From positions 318,041 through 382,040 of the forward strand of contig NZ_MU158691.1 in the NCBI RefSeq assembly GCF_015209965.1: 64,000 nucleotides of DNA. The letters run 5' to 3'. The position numbers and the translations under genes are program-made. The notes beneath the pieces are model-generated. The model ran no database searches. It saw nothing but the letters and a program-made list of their open reading frames with translations, and was not told where the DNA came from. The DNA is from Sphingobacterium pedocola (GTDB lineage: Bacteria; Bacteroidota; Bacteroidia; Sphingobacteriales; Sphingobacteriaceae). Below, in pieces: positions 44,055-53,800 of the stretch. Position 1 is the stretch's first letter; the number at the start of each line of letters is the position of its first letter.

Positions 44055-45065
44055 TTAAAAAATTTCGATGTTTCCGGCACTATCCTTTTTTATCTGGAAA
44101 GGTGATACCACACTAAGCCCCCTGAGTATATTGTCGATGGTCTCGTTTTCGAACGTTGCGGAGTACAATTTCTGTCCGATGGTGGGATCTGCGATCTTGA
44201 TATGCACACCGTACATCCGCTGTAAGCGTAACGCGATCTGCTGCAGTGATTCTTCATGAATCGTGATCCGGTTTAATGTCCATTCTGTTTCCAACGCACT
44301 TCCGTCGCTTTCGGAAATTTCAAAGGGCTGTATGGTGATTTCCGGCCGCTTTGTTACTAATTTGGCGGTGTTGACGGGTACCGCCTTTTTGGGAGTCGAC
44401 ACCGTTGCCTGCGTGGTAAGTGTGAATTTTTCACGGGGTTCTAGAAAATAGGTGTTTTGCTTATCGCCCGTTTTCCATATTTCTATTTTACCGTGCACCA
44501 GTGCAGTTTCCGCAACATCGTCTTCTTTGTAGTCGCGTACATTAAAAGCGGTACCATGTACACGGATATCCATACGATCTGTATGGACAAGAAAGGGCTT
44601 ATTTTTATCCTTCGCGACATCGAAGTAAGCTTCTCCTACCAGTGTTACTTCCCGCGTCGCTGCGTCTTTAAATGTGCGGGGATAAGTAAGGGTGCTTGAC
44701 GCATTTAAAGTGACCTTAGTGCCATCCGGGAGCGTTAGCTGCCGTTGTTGTCCAGCGGCTAAGTTAATTTCATTCCCCCCATCAAACGGCCAGTCTACAA
44801 AATAGGAGTAGACGCCTATTGTGCATAAGAATAAAGCGGCAATTCCAGCAATATTACGCACGAGACGAGTATGCTGACTTTTTTTTGGTAGCACAGATTC
44901 CACCTGTGCGAGATTGTTGGCCAGATCAGAATCGGATAGCTGATGCGTAGACTGCTTGGCTTTGTGTAGATAAAAGCTATCCAGCCACAGTATCTCCTGC
45001 CTGCTTAATTTTTCGCCTGCATTGTACTTTTGCAGGATCTTTTTGGTGTCTAGTTTGTTCATCAT
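44055..45065 (-). CDS. FecR-type anti-sigma factor
   Basis: A 336-residue inner-membrane protein. The N-terminal cytoplasmic part (about 1-85) would hold the sigma factor. One TM helix (NIAGIAALFLCTIGVYSYF) follows. The periplasmic FecR domain reads RQLTLPDGTKVTLNASSTLTYPRTF through GEAYFDVAKDKNKPFLVHTDRMDIRVHGTAFNVRDY. A C-terminal DUF4974-like part resembles STN (IHEESLQQIALRLQRMYGVHIKI). It lies between the sigma gene and susC and relays substrate occupancy from the receptor to the sigma factor. Confidence 0.95.
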   Translation of the reverse strand: MMNKLDTKKILQKYNAGEKLSRQEILWLDSFYLHKAKQSTHQLSDSDLANNLAQVESVLPKKSQHTRLVRNIAGIAALFLCTIGVYSYFVDWPFDGGNEINLAAGQQRQLTLPDGTKVTLNASSTLTYPRTFKDAATREVTLVGEAYFDVAKDKNKPFLVHTDRMDIRVHGTAFNVRDYKEDDVAETALVHGKIEIWKTGDKQNTYFLEPREKFTLTTQATVSTPKKAVPVNTAKLVTKRPEITIQPFEISESDGSALETEWTLNRITIHEESLQQIALRLQRMYGVHIKIADPTIGQKLYSATFENETIDNILRGLSVVSPFQIKKDSAGNIEIF

Positions 45066-45135
45066 GATCAGGTACTGGCCCCATATTTACGACGGTCAGT
45101 TATAGAAGAGACGGGCAACCTAGGAAAAGGGAGTA

Positions 45136-45726
45136 CTATAAAAATGAAAAAAGTAAAAAAAGAATGGAAAATAGGAGTGTAGTAAGCTTTGTACGGAGGT
45201 AACGGAGTGCATTATGTACCTGTTTCTTTGCAGTTGTCTCCGAAATAGATAGTTTTTCGCCGATTTCGCGGTAGCTTAGTTGCTGTTCGCGGTTCATTTC
45301 GAAAATTTCGCGCGTACGAGCGGGTAGATTAGACTTATTTTCTTCGATCAGGGCTAAAAGTTCGCGTTCGAGTACCGATTCTTCGGTGTAACACTGTCCG
45401 TTTCGCTCGAAATCGGTCAATTCGCCTAAATATTTGTCAATTACTTTTTCGTGGCTGATGTGATCAAGTACCTTATTGCGTACCGCCTGATAAAGGTATG
45501 AAATTGCAGAGGTTTTGATATGCCAGGTCTTATGCTTGGTCCAGATGGTCAGGAATACATCTTGTATAATGTCGTTGCAGATCTCCACATCGGGAATCAT
45601 CCGATATGCGTGGCGGTAGAGGACTTCTTTATAACGACTAAATAATTCCTCAAAAGCCCGGTGGTCACCTGCATTAATCCGCAAAACTAACTGTACATCA
45701 TCGCTATAGGTACCTCTCTCTCGCAC
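45136..45726 (-). CDS. ECF sigma-70 factor, SusCD-linked
   Basis: A 196-residue ECF sigma factor. Region 2 is HRAFEELFSRYKEVLYRHAYRMI with DIIQDVFLTIWTKH, and region 4 is LPARTREIFEMNREQQLSYREIGEKLSISETTAKKQVHNALRYLR. A hydrophobic C-terminal tail (LTTLLFSILFLLFSFL) is unusual for a sigma factor and may touch the membrane. It should activate the downstream fecR-susC-susD-tlpA genes when released by FecR. Confidence 0.94.
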   Translation of the reverse strand: MRERGTYSDDVQLVLRINAGDHRAFEELFSRYKEVLYRHAYRMIPDVEICNDIIQDVFLTIWTKHKTWHIKTSAISYLYQAVRNKVLDHISHEKVIDKYLGELTDFERNGQCYTEESVLERELLALIEENKSNLPARTREIFEMNREQQLSYREIGEKLSISETTAKKQVHNALRYLRTKLTTLLFSILFLLFSFL

Positions 45727-45990
45727 GGCTACTACTTTGTTACCAAATGATTAATTTTTTGTAAATCTATCTTATTTTTTAAAAATTTGCAAATACCGGA
45801 TCGTATCATGTCTTTCAGACGACATAGGCGCTTCCTGAGATCGTGTTAATTTTTGTAGGTGAGGTATCGTACTGGTTAAGCCTATTTTGGTAATCGTAAT
45901 GGTCGTAGAGAACGAACTATACATCAAAAAAAAGACCAAATGCAGCAGTCCCCAATGGAATGATTTTCTGAACAAAGCTATTAATATGTC

Positions 45991-46024
45991 AAACGCGGTA
46001 TTATCATAGTACCGCGTTTTTTCG
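45991..46024 (+). terminator. Orphan terminator hairpin
   Basis: AAACGCGGTA pairs with TACCGCGTTT around a 9-nt loop and is followed by TTTTTT on the plus strand. No plus-strand gene lies in the 265 bp upstream, where the nearest gene is the divergent sigma factor, so the transcript that it ends is unknown. Confidence 0.6.
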
Positions 46025-46065
46025 TTTATGGAGTCATTACAGGGGAACCTTTCTATTTATGTGTA

Positions 46066-46126
46066 TTTTAAATGCAATTTAATTGCATTTAAAATTATCA
46101 ATTTGTATGTTTGCAACATTATTGCA
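46066..46126 (+). promoter_or_regulatory. Zur-like operators and promoter of the His-rich lipoprotein gene
   Basis: A 29-bp palindrome at 46066-46094 has 12-bp arms (TTTTAAATGCAA and TTGCATTTAAAA) and contains TGCAA-N5-TTGCA. A second TGCAA-N5-TTGCA lies at 46112-46126 and overlaps the -7 element TATGTTTG (46106-46113). The ATG follows at 46143. A matching box stands before the ZIP gene, so a metal-responsive repressor, most likely of the Fur/Zur family, is inferred. Confidence 0.7.
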
Positions 46127-46142
46127 TTAACATAAATTTATC

Positions 46143-46853
46143 ATGATTACACAAAAACAAAACAAATTTTTAGTCGCATTCGCGTTGGTTGGATTTACGG
46201 TATTTTCGCTTTCATCTTGTAACAAGGATGATGATACTGATCCAATAAAAGAAGGCATTGAACGCTCGGAACTCATATTGACAGAGGTGAGTGGTGAGGC
46301 GGTTCACGCGCATGGCGACCATTTCCACGGTCTTGCCGAAGGTGTAGAGGGGGAGGCCATGACGATTAAGTTTGATGAAAATGGCGATGCTACGTCTGGC
46401 GGGCATTTGCATCTTGAAGCCGATGCGGTGTATAAAATCGAACTGAAGGCATGGGATTATAATGGAAAAGAAGTACAGAACGACTTTGTTGCCAGCAAAG
46501 CAGTTGCTGATAATTACAAGGCTTTTTTAGTCGGCGGTAATTTTATACTAAATCCGGACACGGATGATGAGAGCGGCGCTATTTTCCAACCACGCGACTT
46601 AAAATATGGCGACGGAACCGAAGTAAAGGGTCAATTCGAGACCACAGGAATTTTGAGCTATTTTACAATTGGTCACGATAACGAGGGCCCGACGAAACAG
46701 GTGAAGTATGTAGTGAGAAAACTAAATGAAGGATTGAAAGCTACGGTTACGCGTACAGATTGGAACAAAGATAATTATGCAACACTATTTGCCGGTGAGA
46801 ACGTTCTTGAATTGAAATTTGAGATTCACGCTGAGCACGGCCACGATCACTAA
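46143..46853 (+). CDS. His-rich lipoprotein, probable zinc-binding
   Basis: A 236-residue lipoprotein with a lipobox SLSSC followed by an acidic spacer (NKDDDTDP). Histidine clusters lie near the N-terminus (EAVHAHGDHFHGLAEG), in the middle (GGHLHLEAD) and at the end (EIHAEHGHDH). No enzyme motif is seen. The operators and the neighbouring ZIP transporter suggest that it captures zinc or another divalent metal at the cell envelope. A terminator (46871-46897) follows, so it is transcribed separately from the ZIP gene but from a similar operator. Confidence 0.85.
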   Translation: MITQKQNKFLVAFALVGFTVFSLSSCNKDDDTDPIKEGIERSELILTEVSGEAVHAHGDHFHGLAEGVEGEAMTIKFDENGDATSGGHLHLEADAVYKIELKAWDYNGKEVQNDFVASKAVADNYKAFLVGGNFILNPDTDDESGAIFQPRDLKYGDGTEVKGQFETTGILSYFTIGHDNEGPTKQVKYVVRKLNEGLKATVTRTDWNKDNYATLFAGENVLELKFEIHAEHGHDH

Positions 46854-46870
46854 TTTTCTAATTACTATAG

Positions 46871-46897
46871 GGTTGCTATTTTATATTGATAGCAACC
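46871..46897 (+). terminator. Terminator after the His-rich lipoprotein gene
   Basis: GGTTGCTAT pairs with ATAGCAACC around TTTATATTG, followed by TTCTTAAAATTTTG. Confidence 0.75.
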
Positions 46898-47204
46898 TTC
46901 TTAAAATTTTGTAATTATAGATCCATATTCAGCGTTAGGCCGTAATTTTCTTATTATCGGGTATACAGACGGAAGATCTTGCAGTATTATTAAAGCCGCA
47001 CGTAGGTCTACCCGGCTTCGATTAAAAGTGCTGAATACGCTCATTATTGCTATGAGGGCATTTTCCACCGCAGAGATGAATACATCGTTGGGGGAGTGAG
47101 GATAGAAGCACGATTTACCTAAAAGTTCTGCGGAAATGGATCCACGCAAGATGTAATTGTTGTAGCATGTTGATAATATATTAGGAGAATACTAAATATT
47201 ATTT

Positions 47205-47225
47205 TACATTTGCAACTTTGTTGCA
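47205..47225 (+). promoter_or_regulatory. Zur-like box and -7 element before the ZIP gene
   Basis: TGCAACTTTGTTGCA (47211-47225) overlaps the -7 element TACATTTG (47205-47212), exactly as TGCAACATTATTGCA overlaps TATGTTTG before the His-rich lipoprotein gene. The start codon lies 52 bp further on. Confidence 0.7.
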
Positions 47226-47276
47226 GCGGTTTCGTGAGAGGCAACATTAAGATACAATGTTATTATATTAAAAACT

Positions 47277-48149
47277 ATGCTCATGCATCCCTTACTTATT
47301 ATTCTAATTTTATTTCTACCCGCTTTATTGAGTGGTTTATCGGTTTTTTTCGTCAAGAGAGACAGTACCTCGCTCCTTAAGCTTATTCTCTCTTTTAGTG
47401 GTGCGTATCTATTCGGAATTACTGTACTCCATCTCATTCCTCATGTTTATCAAGGAAACGAAGCCGCCGGATCGACGATAGGCCTGTATATTTTGGGGGG
47501 CTTTATCTTTCAGTTGGTATTGGAACATTTCTCACAAGGGATTGAACACGGTCATGTACACCATGGAAATCACAGTGCATTTCCTTTGGCCATTATGATA
47601 AGTCTATGTCTGCATGCATTTTTGGAAGGTATGCCATTGGCTTCCGGTAAGCAATCCCAATTGGTGTTTGGTATTTCGATTCACCATATACCGGCAGCAT
47701 TTGCGTTGGGCAGCTTGTTGATCGCGACCAACTTGTCGAAAGGGAAAATAGCCATCTGCTTGTTGATTTTTGCCTTCATGACGCCTCTAGGATTTTTGGC
47801 CAGTAAAGGAATCAGCGAGGGAAGTATTGGCGACATCCACCTCTATTACGATAAGATCATGGCGGTGGTGATCGGTATTTTTCTGCATGTCTCGACGACC
47901 ATCTTATTTGAATCGGGCTCGGCAAACCACCATACGTTTAACAGGCGAAAAATGTTGGCTGTATTTATCGGGCTCTTACTTGCGGTTGGAAATCTGTTTT
48001 TTGACGGCCACGATCATAGTCATCATCAGCATGGCGAACATGAACATGGCCACGGTCACAGCCATGACGATCATGACCACGACCACAGTCATCATGGACA
48101 TGAGCACGAGGAAAAGGATGAAACCCATAACGGACACAATCATGAATAA
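47277..48149 (+). CDS. ZIP-family divalent metal transporter with His-rich tail
   Basis: A 290-residue inner-membrane transporter with about eight hydrophobic helices. The ZIP signature helices appear as SLCLHAFLEGMPLA (TM4) and SIHHIPAAFALGSLL (TM5), each with the metal-binding His/Glu. The last 50 residues are almost only His, Asp, Glu and Gly (HDHSHHQHGEHEHGHGHSHDDHDHD...), a soluble metal-sequestering tail. Most likely zinc uptake. It is controlled by the box at 47211-47225. The following lipoprotein gene overlaps its end by 8 bp. Confidence 0.93.
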   Translation: MLMHPLLIILILFLPALLSGLSVFFVKRDSTSLLKLILSFSGAYLFGITVLHLIPHVYQGNEAAGSTIGLYILGGFIFQLVLEHFSQGIEHGHVHHGNHSAFPLAIMISLCLHAFLEGMPLASGKQSQLVFGISIHHIPAAFALGSLLIATNLSKGKIAICLLIFAFMTPLGFLASKGISEGSIGDIHLYYDKIMAVVIGIFLHVSTTILFESGSANHHTFNRRKMLAVFIGLLLAVGNLFFDGHDHSHHQHGEHEHGHGHSHDDHDHDHSHHGHEHEEKDETHNGHNHE

Positions 48150-48888
48150 CATTATCAAATTTTCTAAAGACTACCTGTTACCCGCAGCGTGTAAATACAT
48201 TACTTGTATTGTATTGCTCTTTATCGGACTTGGTGTACTCTACAGCTGTAATAGTGCCAACGATACAGCGATCACGGATCTAAAAGTGGGTACGGATAGC
48301 GACCCGAAGGGCTTTGCAGGAATAACTATGCCTCTAACAGCGAAAGTGAAGGGTAATAAAGACATTAAAGAAATTGAACTGGCTATTTCGCCGAAATCGG
48401 GATCGGGCTGGAATTTTTCACAGCGGTATCGAGACGGACTTGCGGGACAGAAATCAGCAGATTTTAAAGAGGCTATTCCTATTCCAATGGATGCTAATGT
48501 AGGGGCTTACCAGTTGAAAATGAAGGTTATATATTCGGATTTGGCCGAGGTCGAATCAGCTGTTGATTTTGATATATCAGTGGATAGCTCGATACCACTT
48601 GCATCCGAACTCGAGGTAGGCATTAACGCCGACGGTACCGATCTGCATCTGGAAAGCCAGCTGAGCGCAGCCAAAACGATCAAATCGGTTACGATTAGCA
48701 TAATTGGAGATTCCTGGAGTAGGGAGTATCCATTCGACAAGGCAAGCATGGTGGGCAAATTAGAATACAATTTCCATGAACATATAAAAGTAGCCGAAGT
48801 ACCAGAAGGTAGGTATGAAGTCGTGCTACAGGTGAAAGATCAGCAAGATCGGATGTTTGAAACGCGCGGTAGGTTTGAGAAAAAATAA
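48142..48888 (+). CDS. Lipoprotein of the zinc operon, DUF4625-like
   Basis: A 248-residue lipoprotein. The ATG at 48142 overlaps the last 8 bases of the ZIP gene. Upstream in-frame ATGs lie in the His-codon tract and are artefacts. A hydrophobic signal (YITCIVLLFIGLGVLYSC) ends in the lipobox Cys. The mature part has two similar immunoglobulin-like beta segments (GITMPLTAKVKGNKDIKEIELAIS and DGTDLHLESQLSAAKTIKSVTISI), which recall DUF4625 proteins. The segment HEHIKVAEVPEGRYEVVLQVKD ends the second. Its role in metal acquisition is inferred from coupling to ZIP. Confidence 0.82.
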   Translation: MNNIIKFSKDYLLPAACKYITCIVLLFIGLGVLYSCNSANDTAITDLKVGTDSDPKGFAGITMPLTAKVKGNKDIKEIELAISPKSGSGWNFSQRYRDGLAGQKSADFKEAIPIPMDANVGAYQLKMKVIYSDLAEVESAVDFDISVDSSIPLASELEVGINADGTDLHLESQLSAAKTIKSVTISIIGDSWSREYPFDKASMVGKLEYNFHEHIKVAEVPEGRYEVVLQVKDQQDRMFETRGRFEKK

Positions 48889-48971
48889 TAAAAATAGTAC
48901 CCACAATATGGGGATGCCCCAAAACCAATAATTGATATTACATATTTAATATTCATTTAACATAGGGAAGG

Positions 48972-48979
48972 TATCTTTG
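48972..48979 (+). promoter_or_regulatory. -7 promoter element of the second ECF sigma gene
   Basis: TATCTTTG matches TAnnTTTG exactly and lies 17 bp before the ATG at 48997. Confidence 0.5.
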
Positions 48980-48996
48980 GTTGATTAAACAAATTT

Positions 48997-49614
48997 ATGT
49001 CCCAAGTTGTAACACTACATCGGGGTTGGCTGGTAGCCATCAGAGAGCGAAACGACAAAGATGCTTTTGGCGCGATCTACCGTATTTACTGGGACGATCT
49101 GTATAAGCACGCGCTACGGCGTGTTCGGAATGAACAGCAAGCAGAAGATTTAGTGCAGGAGCTCTTTATACAGTTTTGGGAACAACGTGAGCGACTGGAT
49201 GCTACGATGAATCTGCCTGCCTACCTATACGGTATACTCAAATATAAAATCATCGACTTCTTTAACTCCAACAAAATAAAGCCGCAGTTGCTTGATTTAT
49301 GGGCAACGGATCTCCATCAGTATGTGCAACAAAATCCGGATGAACTCGAGACATACCATGCATTGGAGCGCCTATTGGATCGTGAGCTCGACAGCATGCC
49401 GACCAATATGAAGCAAGCCATATTACTCAAGTGGGACAAGCTCAGCATCCGCGATATCGCAGCACGGTTAGGACTATCCGAGCAAACGGTAAAGAATAAT
49501 ATAAGCGTAGGAAGTAAACGTTTGCAGCAAGCTCTGCTGGTTAATAATTCCGATTCCTACAGTACCTTGACTGTATTGGCAGCGCAGTCGATTACACTTT
49601 TATTAGCATACTAA
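48997..49614 (+). CDS. ECF sigma-70 factor, second locus
   Basis: A 205-residue ECF sigma factor. Region 2 is DAFGAIYRIYWDDLYKHALRRVRNEQQAEDLVQELFIQFWEQRE, and region 4 is LDSMPTNMKQAILLKWDKLSIRDIAARLGLSEQTVKNNISVGSKRLQ. As in the first sigma factor here, the C-terminus is hydrophobic (LTVLAAQSITLLLAY). The fecR gene starts 136 bp downstream and a TonB receptor gene with STN follows, so this is a cell-surface signalling set. Confidence 0.94.
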   Translation: MSQVVTLHRGWLVAIRERNDKDAFGAIYRIYWDDLYKHALRRVRNEQQAEDLVQELFIQFWEQRERLDATMNLPAYLYGILKYKIIDFFNSNKIKPQLLDLWATDLHQYVQQNPDELETYHALERLLDRELDSMPTNMKQAILLKWDKLSIRDIAARLGLSEQTVKNNISVGSKRLQQALLVNNSDSYSTLTVLAAQSITLLLAY

Positions 49615-49750
49615 CCGCAATCTCCCCTTTTTGACGCAGTTTTTAAGATTAATGAACTTAACGATCATTTAACCTAATCGTAACAATTTCTGAAAGTACC
49701 TTTTAACGTTTTTTCTGACATACTTATAAAAGCAATAAGTAAAGTAAAAC

Positions 49751-50722
49751 GTGAAAAGTAAATTATTTCGATTCTTAACGGATCGGTATCAGCAAGAGGA
49801 GGTTGGTGAACGAGAAAAAAACTTGTTTGATAACTGGTATGAAAGCTTGGACAATCGAATCCAATTGCCCGAAGTGAATAACGAAGCACGACGCCATCAA
49901 TCTTGGCGGAAGGTGCTCGACGCCATTGAAGACACCGCTCCGGTACAACGGAAATCAGGCCTTGTTTTTCGGCGTTGGTTGGCAGGCGCGGCAGCTCTTC
50001 TGCTCGCAGGTATCGGCTTGTTCTACTGGAATACACCGCAAGAATATCAGCAGGAAGTGGCTGTGGCCATCGCGCCTGTATATCGTACCATTACCACCGA
50101 AGTGGGCGAGCGCAAGCGCGTTGATCTCCCCGATGGATCGACGATCACCTTAAATGCACGTAGTCAGCTCCGATTCGACGAAAACCAATACGGCCGCACA
50201 ACGCGAACGATAGAACTGCTTTCCGGTGAAGCTTTCTTCGATGTTGCCAAAGATAGCAGCCGCGCATTCATCGTACAGGCCGGCGTCTTACAGACGACTG
50301 TTTTGGGTACGTCGTTTAATATACGGACGTATGATGAAATGCCCGAACAGGTGATTTCGGTGTTTACAGGGCGTGTGCAGGTACAGCGTGGGCAACACAT
50401 GCTGGGTACATTGGAAAAAGGACAGCGTATCCGTTTTGAAAAAGAACACGCCAACAGCTTAACGGAAGAGTTTGACCGCGGATACAGTCCTTCATGGACC
50501 AGTGGTAAAGTGGTGTTGCAAGATGCCGATTTCGATGAGCTTGCCTTGGCCATCAATAACACCTATGGCATTATCCTTCAGGCAGGTAATGCCCAGATAG
50601 CTCGCCAGCAATACAGCATGCCAATCATAAAATACGTATCGGTTGACGAGGCGTTACGCGCCATACAGTCTATTCACCAAAATAAAATTAGAAAGGAGGG
50701 GAATACAGTGATCCTTTATTAA
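49751..50722 (+). CDS. FecR-type anti-sigma factor, second locus
   Basis: A 323-residue protein beginning at GTG. It has an N-terminal sigma-binding part, one TM helix (WLAGAAALLLAGIGLFYW), the FecR domain (ERKRVDLPDGSTITLNARSQLRFDENQYGRTTRTIELLSGEAFFDVAKDSSRAFIVQAGVLQTTVLGTSFNIRTYDE) and a C-terminal STN-like part (DFDELALAINNTYGIIL). It would hold the preceding sigma factor until the TonB receptor is loaded. Confidence 0.95.
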   Translation: MKSKLFRFLTDRYQQEEVGEREKNLFDNWYESLDNRIQLPEVNNEARRHQSWRKVLDAIEDTAPVQRKSGLVFRRWLAGAAALLLAGIGLFYWNTPQEYQQEVAVAIAPVYRTITTEVGERKRVDLPDGSTITLNARSQLRFDENQYGRTTRTIELLSGEAFFDVAKDSSRAFIVQAGVLQTTVLGTSFNIRTYDEMPEQVISVFTGRVQVQRGQHMLGTLEKGQRIRFEKEHANSLTEEFDRGYSPSWTSGKVVLQDADFDELALAINNTYGIILQAGNAQIARQQYSMPIIKYVSVDEALRAIQSIHQNKIRKEGNTVILY

Positions 50723-50743
50723 CCACCACTTGTCTCCTAAATA

Positions 50744-50804
50744 AGAAGAGTTATCGACCGCCATCGATAACCCTTCTCTGCGAGTGGATGGTATACATCC
50801 ACTC
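50744..50804 (+). terminator. Two tandem hairpins between fecR and the TonB receptor gene
   Basis: The first stem is AGAAGAGTTATCGA (50744-50757) with TCGATAACCCTTCT (50764-50777). The second is GAGTGGAT (50782-50789) with ATCCACTC (50797-50804). They may end the sigma-fecR transcript or act as an attenuator in the receptor leader, 60 bp before its ATG. Confidence 0.6.
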
Positions 50805-50863
50805 TAATGTGACAACATCGTATCATTTACCATTAACACTAATATTATACACAATACAAATTT

Positions 50864-53800
50864 ATGCATTTTAACCCATACTATCTCTATTCTCTTATGC
50901 GAACTTTGATGCTTGGTGTAATCGTTGTCCTGTGCTTCACAGAGGTCTTAATTGCCTCGTCGGTCAACGCACAGCTTTTACACAAGAAAGTGACCCTCGA
51001 CGTGCACGACGGCAGTATAGCCGAGGCTGTTAAATCCTTGGAAGCGAAGAATATACTGATTGCTTACGACGCTGCCAAATACAACCTGGACAACCGAAAA
51101 ATAAACTCCAGACGCTTCGTGAGTAAGCCGATCCGGGATGTACTTACTTATATTTTTAACGGCACCGATCTGGGCTTTCGTGAAACCGGTGCCTATATTA
51201 TCCTAGAGAAGACAGTGCCACAGCGCCCGGGGCGCATTAGCGGTACCGTATACGACGAACGCGGTTTGCCTTTGATAGGGGCCAGCGTTAAGGTATTAGG
51301 CAATAAGACCGTGCAAACCGGTATAGATGGTACCTATAATATGGAGTTGCCCGCCGGCACTTACGTAGTGGAGGTTAGTTATATATCCTACAAAACCCAA
51401 CGTGTACAGGCCATCAAAGTAGCCGCTGGGCAGCGTGCTGCATTAGATGTCGCGATGGAAATAAGCAGCGAACGGCTAGAAGATGTGGTAGTAACGACTA
51501 CGTTTAAGAAAGCATCTGTGGCTGGACTGTATGCTGCGCAGAAAAATGCCGCTTCGGTTACGGACGGGATCTCCGCCGAGCAGATAGCACGTACGCCAGA
51601 CATTAATATGGCCGGATCCATTAAGCGAATCAGCGGCGTGACCACCATGGATAATAAATATGTGATTGTACGTGGGATGTCGGATCGTTATAATCAGGCT
51701 ATGCTAGACGGAATCACTATTCCGAGTTCGTCGATGAACAAGCGCAATTTCTCGTTTGATGTGATTCCTACAGAGGTGGTAAGCAGCGTGGTGGTAAACA
51801 AAACGGCTACGCCGGATATGTCAGCGGAATTTTCCGGTGGACAGGTATCAGTCAATACATTGGATATTCCCGAACAAAACTTTACCAGTATCCAACTAGG
51901 AACGGGAGGAAATGCGCAGTCGACCGGAAAGGACTTTTACCGGTTGGGCCAAGGTTCTACCCATGAGTTTTTTACCTTCCCGCAGGAGAAAAATAAATTG
52001 CCGGAGAATATCCTAAACTGGTATTGGCACAACGAAGCTAGACAAAAGGAAATACCGCCTCCTGGGACGGACGTGACAGGTAATATGCCATTGGATCCCG
52101 GTAATCCGAACGGGCCGAAGTACAGCGACTTGGACGCAGCGGGTCAGAGTCGGCGATTCAACGTCGACGCACTCACAAAATACAAGTACAAGGCGCTACC
52201 TTACCAAAATTACCGTCTTTCGCTGGGACGCGTATACGAGCTGCCCGGCGATCAGCGCCTAGGGTTTGTGGCCAGTACGAGTTTTCGTAATGAACAGAAT
52301 ATATTGGACTTCAATAATGTTCGTGGTCAGGATCATTCCAAGGCAAATTATATTGATAGTACAGGTTTTGGACAGAACGGGGCCGGTAAGTCGTACCGGT
52401 CGATGAGTGCACTAAGCGCGGTAGCCAATATCGGGTACCAAAATCCAAAACTGAAGTTGTCGTTGAAAAACTTGTATTCGCGTGTATATCACGATAATTA
52501 CAATGAAGCGTATCGCTTGCCTTATTCGGATGTTACGCAGGTTGGCTTTAAAGAAGAATTTCAACAACCGGAGCTCTTGACCTTGTGGCAGCATAAATTG
52601 GATGCGGAATACTTATTACCGGCAGACTTTCGTTTGCAGCTTAGCGGTACCATGAATCGCATCGGTCAGCAGATAATCGATCAGCGGAAATTGAAGTACC
52701 TTTTAACGACAATTATCGGCGATACCCATTATTTTCAGACACCGAATATCATGACATTAGGTGCTCTTGCAAACGATGTGATAGGGGAAGATTCCAGGAT
52801 GTGGTCTGAGGTTGATGAAACCGATTACTATTGGCAGGCTGCGTTCACACATACCCTTGGCGCGGAAAGCGCTATTAGCACCTTGCTAAAGATAGGCTAT
52901 GCCGGTTACCAGCGACAAAGAGGGCTTTCAGCGACACGGCTTATTCCCTATACGCACTCGGAAAGTCAGATCGAAAAACCATATGATGTTGTGCTTGCAC
53001 CCGAGCATATAGGAGTCGGGGTTAACGAAGCCTATTATTATGCGAATTATTACAACGGTACGGTGTTCGATGGAAAATTAGCTTCGCATGCCTTGTACGC
53101 GATGGCCGATCAAAAGCTATTAAACAGTAAGCTTCGGCTTATATATGGCTTGCGTGCGGAGTTTTTTAACTTGCGCAACCAGCAAGACGTATTTTTAAAT
53201 CGGCTGTTTCCGGACGGGATACCTGCGTACTACAGTGACGATATAGAGCCAGCAGAAAAAGGTTGGAAATTGTTGCCCTCGCTTAATGCGATTTACAGTG
53301 TGACGTCTAAATTTAATGTGCGTGCCTCGTACGGAAAAACGGTAATACGTCCTGATTTACGGGAGACATCTTTATTCGAAATGTACGATAATGATCTGGA
53401 TGGGTTGATTGCGGGTAGAAACCTAAAGTCAACTACCATTGATAACGTGGATCTGCGCTTGGAATGGTATCCGTCGGCGGGTGAAGTGCTGTCGGTTTCG
53501 GGCTTCTATAAGTACCTCGACAAGCCCATTGAATTGGCGCAAGATGATGCTGTAAATTCAGGGTATAGGTATAACTACCAAAATCAGCATTCTGCAGTAA
53601 ATTACGGGTTGGAAGCCGAGATTAGGAAATCTCTTAACTTCTTGGGTGACCGGTCGTGGCTAGCAGAGACGTTCCTATATGCTAACGGTACATTAATGAC
53701 CTCACAGGTAGAAGCGATGTCTTTTCCAAGGTACAGTACAACTCCTCCGGGAATTATTAGTAAAAGACGTCCGATGCAAGATCGGCCGTTGATCGGGCAG

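Larger units (their letters stand above)
46854..47276. other. 423-bp gap: terminator, unassigned stretch, ZIP promoter
   Basis: It holds the terminator at 46871-46897. Then come about 300 bp with only an unconvincing minus-strand frame (46901-47149, TTG start, 82 codons, possible gene remnant). The ZIP promoter/operator at 47205-47225 closes the gap. Confidence 0.5.

Noticed and set aside
45772..45975. Minus-strand 67-codon frame upstream of the ECF sigma gene
   Set aside because: It has a TTG start, A/T-rich low-information sequence, and lies where the sigma promoter should be.
46901..47149. Minus-strand frame of 82 codons between the His-rich lipoprotein and ZIP genes
   Set aside because: It has a TTG start, no recognisable domain and no neighbours on that strand. 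At most a gene remnant.
47887..48141. Longer start for the lipoprotein after ZIP, giving an MTIMTTTTVIMDM-type N-terminus
   Set aside because: This stretch is the His-rich tail of the ZIP gene read in another frame. ATG 48142 gives a normal lipoprotein signal.
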